From: Actinomycetota bacterium
GTDB lineage: Bacteria; Actinomycetota; Acidimicrobiia; Spongiisociales; UBA11373
DNA: 7,115 nt
NCBI GenBank assembly: GCA_003486285.1
Contig: DNGH01000274.1
Location: forward strand, 1-7,115
Reading direction: 5' to 3'
Below the pieces are notes generated by a model. The model saw only the letters and a list, made by a program, of their open reading frames with translations. It was not told the DNA's origin and did no database searches. The position numbers and the translations under genes were made by a program. Of this stretch, positions 5,211-7,115 are shown in pieces (position 1 is the stretch's first letter; every line of letters starts with the position of its first letter).

Positions 5211-6017
5211 GTGCCCCTCTTCATGGATCGCCACGATGTTCCGGGCGCCAGCGCCGAGGATGTCGCCCAGGCACACCTCCGTGACCTTCACATCGCGTCC
5301 GACTTTGGCGTGCAGTTCTTCTCGTACTGGTTCGACCCTGAAAAGGGCGGGGTGTTCTGTTTTGCTCGGGCGCCGGAACGCGAGTCATTGGTATCCGTAC
5401 ATGAGAAGTCGCACGGCCTGATTCCAAACGAGATCATCGCCGTGTCCGAAGACGATGTGCTGCGGTTTCTCGGCCATGTCCACGATCCGGTCGATCACAC
5501 CGAAGTGACGAGCCCGTTCCGGACCATCATGTTCACGGATCTCGAGGGATCGACAGCGCTGCTCGAGAGCCTGGGCGAGGCGCCATTTCTGGAATTGCTG
5601 AAGGAGCACGATCTCATGATCCGGCGGCCGCTGGTTGCCGCGGCGGGTCGCGAGGTCAAGCACACCGGCGACGGGATACTCGCCGCCTTCGATTCCGTCG
5701 AGCGCGCCCTCGCGTGCGCACTGGCCATTCGTCGCGGCTTCGGTGAGCGAAACCGTGCTTCGGCAAAACCCGAGCTTCGCGTGCGGTTGGGGATAGCTGC
5801 TGGCGAGCCCGTGGATCACAACGACGACATCTATGGGTCGGCTGTGAATCTCGCGAGTCGCCTATGCACCGCCGCCGAGCCGCAACACATCCTCGTATCC
5901 GAGGTCGTGCGCAATCTCGCACCGGACAGTTTCCGCTTCGGTGACCCTGAGAACCTCCTTCTCAAAGGCTTCGCCGAGCTGGTCTCCGTCTACGAACTCG
6001 TGCAGGGTCCCGAATAG
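5211..6017 (+). CDS. DUF4242 domain fused to a class III adenylate/guanylate cyclase
   Basis: A 268-residue soluble protein with two parts. Residues 1-90 match DUF4242, a small ferredoxin-like fold whose member SCO4226 binds nickel: MPLFMDRHDVPG start, FDPEKGGVFCFARAP (41-55) and VHEKSHGLIPNEI (63-75); Asp6, His8, Cys50 and His64 are possible ligands, though I cannot confirm them. Residues 101-268 are a class III cyclase domain: metal Asp110 in FTDLEGST, Lys150 and metal Asp154 in KHTGDG, Asp206 in DIYGSAVN, Asn213 and Arg217 in NLASRL. The Lys/Asp pair favours ATP, so cAMP is the likely product. All catalytic residues are present. GTG at 5211 gives the DUF4242 family start; an ATG at 5223 would lose its first four residues. 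A hand count gives about 57% GC over 5281-5460 against about 67-73% in samples of glmS and alr, and rare ATA codons occur, hinting at recent acquisition. Confidence 0.88.
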   Translation: MPLFMDRHDVPGASAEDVAQAHLRDLHIASDFGVQFFSYWFDPEKGGVFCFARAPERESLVSVHEKSHGLIPNEIIAVSEDDVLRFLGHVHDPVDHTEVTSPFRTIMFTDLEGSTALLESLGEAPFLELLKEHDLMIRRPLVAAAGREVKHTGDGILAAFDSVERALACALAIRRGFGERNRASAKPELRVRLGIAAGEPVDHNDDIYGSAVNLASRLCTAAEPQHILVSEVVRNLAPDSFRFGDPENLLLKGFAELVSVYELVQGPE

Positions 6018-6035
6018 CCCGCGCTTGCCTACCGC

Positions 6036-7115
6036 CTACTCCACTGTCACGCTCTTCGCCAGATTCCGTGGCTGATCGATGTCGTGGCCGCGGGCTACTG
6101 CCACGTGATAGGCGAGCAACTGCAGGGGCACGATCGCCAGCACCGGCGAGAGCAGGTCGGGAACCCGGGGGATCCGCAGCGCCTCGTCGGCGTGCTTGAG
6201 GACTTCGGTGTCGTCGTCGAAGGCGATCGCCACGACGAAGGCACCGCGAGCCTTGACCTCCTGGATGGCCGACACGGTCTTGTAGTAGAGATCCGCCTGC
6301 GTCAGCACGACCACCACCGGAGTGCCCGCGGTCACCAGAGCCAAGGTGCCGTGCTTCAATTCGCCGGCCGGCATCGCCTCCGAATGGATGTAGGAGATCT
6401 CCTTCATCTTCAGGGAGCCCTCCATGGCGACGGCGTGATCGAGGCCGCGACCGATGAAGTAGACGTCGTCATGCCCGGCGAAGCGCTCCGACAGGGCGAC
6501 GACCGCCTCCTCGGACTTGAGGGTCTCCTCGATCTTGGCGGGGAGGCCGCGCAACCCGGCCACCAACTCGGCGTCGAGGCCGGCGGGAATCACCCCGCGC
6601 TCCCGACCGATGGCCAGGGCGAGCAGGTACTCGCCGAGCAGCATCGTCAGGTACGCCTTGGTCGAGGCGACGGCGATCTCCGGCCCGGCCCGCGTGTAGA
6701 GGATGTCGTCGGCCTCCCGGCTCAGCGTCGAGCCGACCACGTTGGTGAGGGCAAGCAATCGCGAGTCGAGGCTCCTCGCCAGACCGGCAGCGGCGAGGGT
6801 GTCGGCAGTCTCCCCCGACTGGCTGATCGCCACCGTCAGCGTCCTGCCCTGGATCAGAGGGTGTCGATAACGCAACTCATGGGCGAAGGCCGCCTCGGTC
6901 GGGATGCGGAGGAGGCGCTCGAACAACTCCTTGCCGACGTGGCCGGCATGGAGGGCGGTCCCGCAAGCCGTGATCCAGATCTTTTCGAGATCCCTGACGA
7001 AGCCAGGAGGAAAGTGCACGCCCTCCAGCACGATCGAACCGTCGTCGCCGAGGCGTCCACTCAGGGTCTCGGTAGCCGCCTGCGGCTGTTCGAAGATCTC
7101 CTTCAGCATGAAGTG
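6036..7115 (-). CDS. glmS: Glutamine-fructose-6-phosphate aminotransferase, isomerase half (N-terminus beyond right edge)
   Basis: Makes glucosamine-6-phosphate from fructose-6-phosphate and glutamine, the first step towards UDP-GlcNAc for peptidoglycan. The window holds the C-terminal 359 residues of a protein usually about 610 long; the frame stays open to base 7115, so the ATG at 7109 (in HFMLKEIFEQP, the conserved linker into the isomerase half) is internal and the glutaminase half lies outside. Two SIS domains are seen: the first with TACGTALHAG and SQSGETADTL, the second with FIGRGLDHAVAMEGSLKMKE. The catalytic glutamate (E of KEISY), the histidine of ELKHG sixteen residues later and the lysine of the C-terminal DQPRNLAKSVTVE are all present. 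It converges with the cyclase gene, 18 bases apart, with no terminator visible in that gap. Confidence 0.97.
   Translation of the reverse strand, partial: HFMLKEIFEQPQAATETLSGRLGDDGSIVLEGVHFPPGFVRDLEKIWITACGTALHAGHVGKELFERLLRIPTEAAFAHELRYRHPLIQGRTLTVAISQSGETADTLAAAGLARSLDSRLLALTNVVGSTLSREADDILYTRAGPEIAVASTKAYLTMLLGEYLLALAIGRERGVIPAGLDAELVAGLRGLPAKIEETLKSEEAVVALSERFAGHDDVYFIGRGLDHAVAMEGSLKMKEISYIHSEAMPAGELKHGTLALVTAGTPVVVVLTQADLYYKTVSAIQEVKARGAFVVAIAFDDDTEVLKHADEALRIPRVPDLLSPVLAIVPLQLLAYHVAVARGHDIDQPRNLAKSVTVE

Noticed and set aside
5139..5291. N-terminal extension of acpS by 51 residues
   Set aside because: The extension overlaps the DUF4242 start of the divergent gene, has no similarity to AcpS, and the TTG at 5138 with GGGAGGA upstream gives the exact family N-terminus.
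6018..6035. Terminator between the convergent cyclase and glmS genes
   Set aside because: The 18-base gap and the flanking coding ends contain no inverted repeat or T tract that I can see.
6036..7115. Thr in place of Pro after ELKHG in GlmS as a sign of lost activity
   Set aside because: Other functional GlmS enzymes, such as that of Bacillus subtilis, have Thr at this position, and the catalytic Glu, His and C-terminal Lys are intact.

Overview
This window looks like part of a high-GC actinobacterial chromosome, possibly Acidimicrobiia or a relative. That placement is an inference from three things: GC-rich codon use, the gene order glmS - acpS - nnr - alr (known from actinobacteria such as Streptomyces, in part from Mycobacterium), and three genes whose start codons lie 6-8 bases after a TANNNT -10 box, the pattern of leaderless actinobacterial transcripts. 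No rRNA, tRNA, IS element or CRISPR array is present, and no gene-free stretch exceeds about 160 bases.

Layout from left to right. Bases 1-3665 on the minus strand form a tight four-gene operon, read leftwards: nnr (NAD(P)HX epimerase/dehydratase), alr (alanine racemase), a P1/S58 (DmpA/NylC-like) Ntn-hydrolase, and a family 4 uracil-DNA glycosylase that runs off the left edge. Each neighbouring pair overlaps by 4 bases (GTGA, ATGA, ATGA). Bases 3666-3825 are a divergent intergenic spacer filled with 7-base tandem repeats. A plus-strand DUF368 membrane protein (3826-4725), of the family shown to move undecaprenyl phosphate (PopT), follows. Its last codons lie inside a second heptamer array that continues into the convergent gap with acpS. 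acpS (holo-ACP synthase, minus strand) starts from a TTG at 5138. Across a 72-base divergent promoter region lies a plus-strand gene (5211-6017) fusing a DUF4242 domain to a class III nucleotide cyclase. The C-terminal 359 residues of glmS (minus strand) fill the right end.

The minus-strand genes supply core needs: glucosamine-6-phosphate and D-alanine for peptidoglycan, carrier-protein activation for lipid synthesis, and repair of hydrated NAD(P)H and of uracil in DNA. The DUF368 protein fits the cell-wall theme as a lipid-carrier recycler. The two plus-strand genes interrupt an otherwise conserved order. One is bordered on both sides by heptamer arrays; the other has clearly lower GC. These two insertions, the heptamer arrays with their G-quadruplex potential, and the DUF4242-cyclase fusion are the parts most worth a second look.
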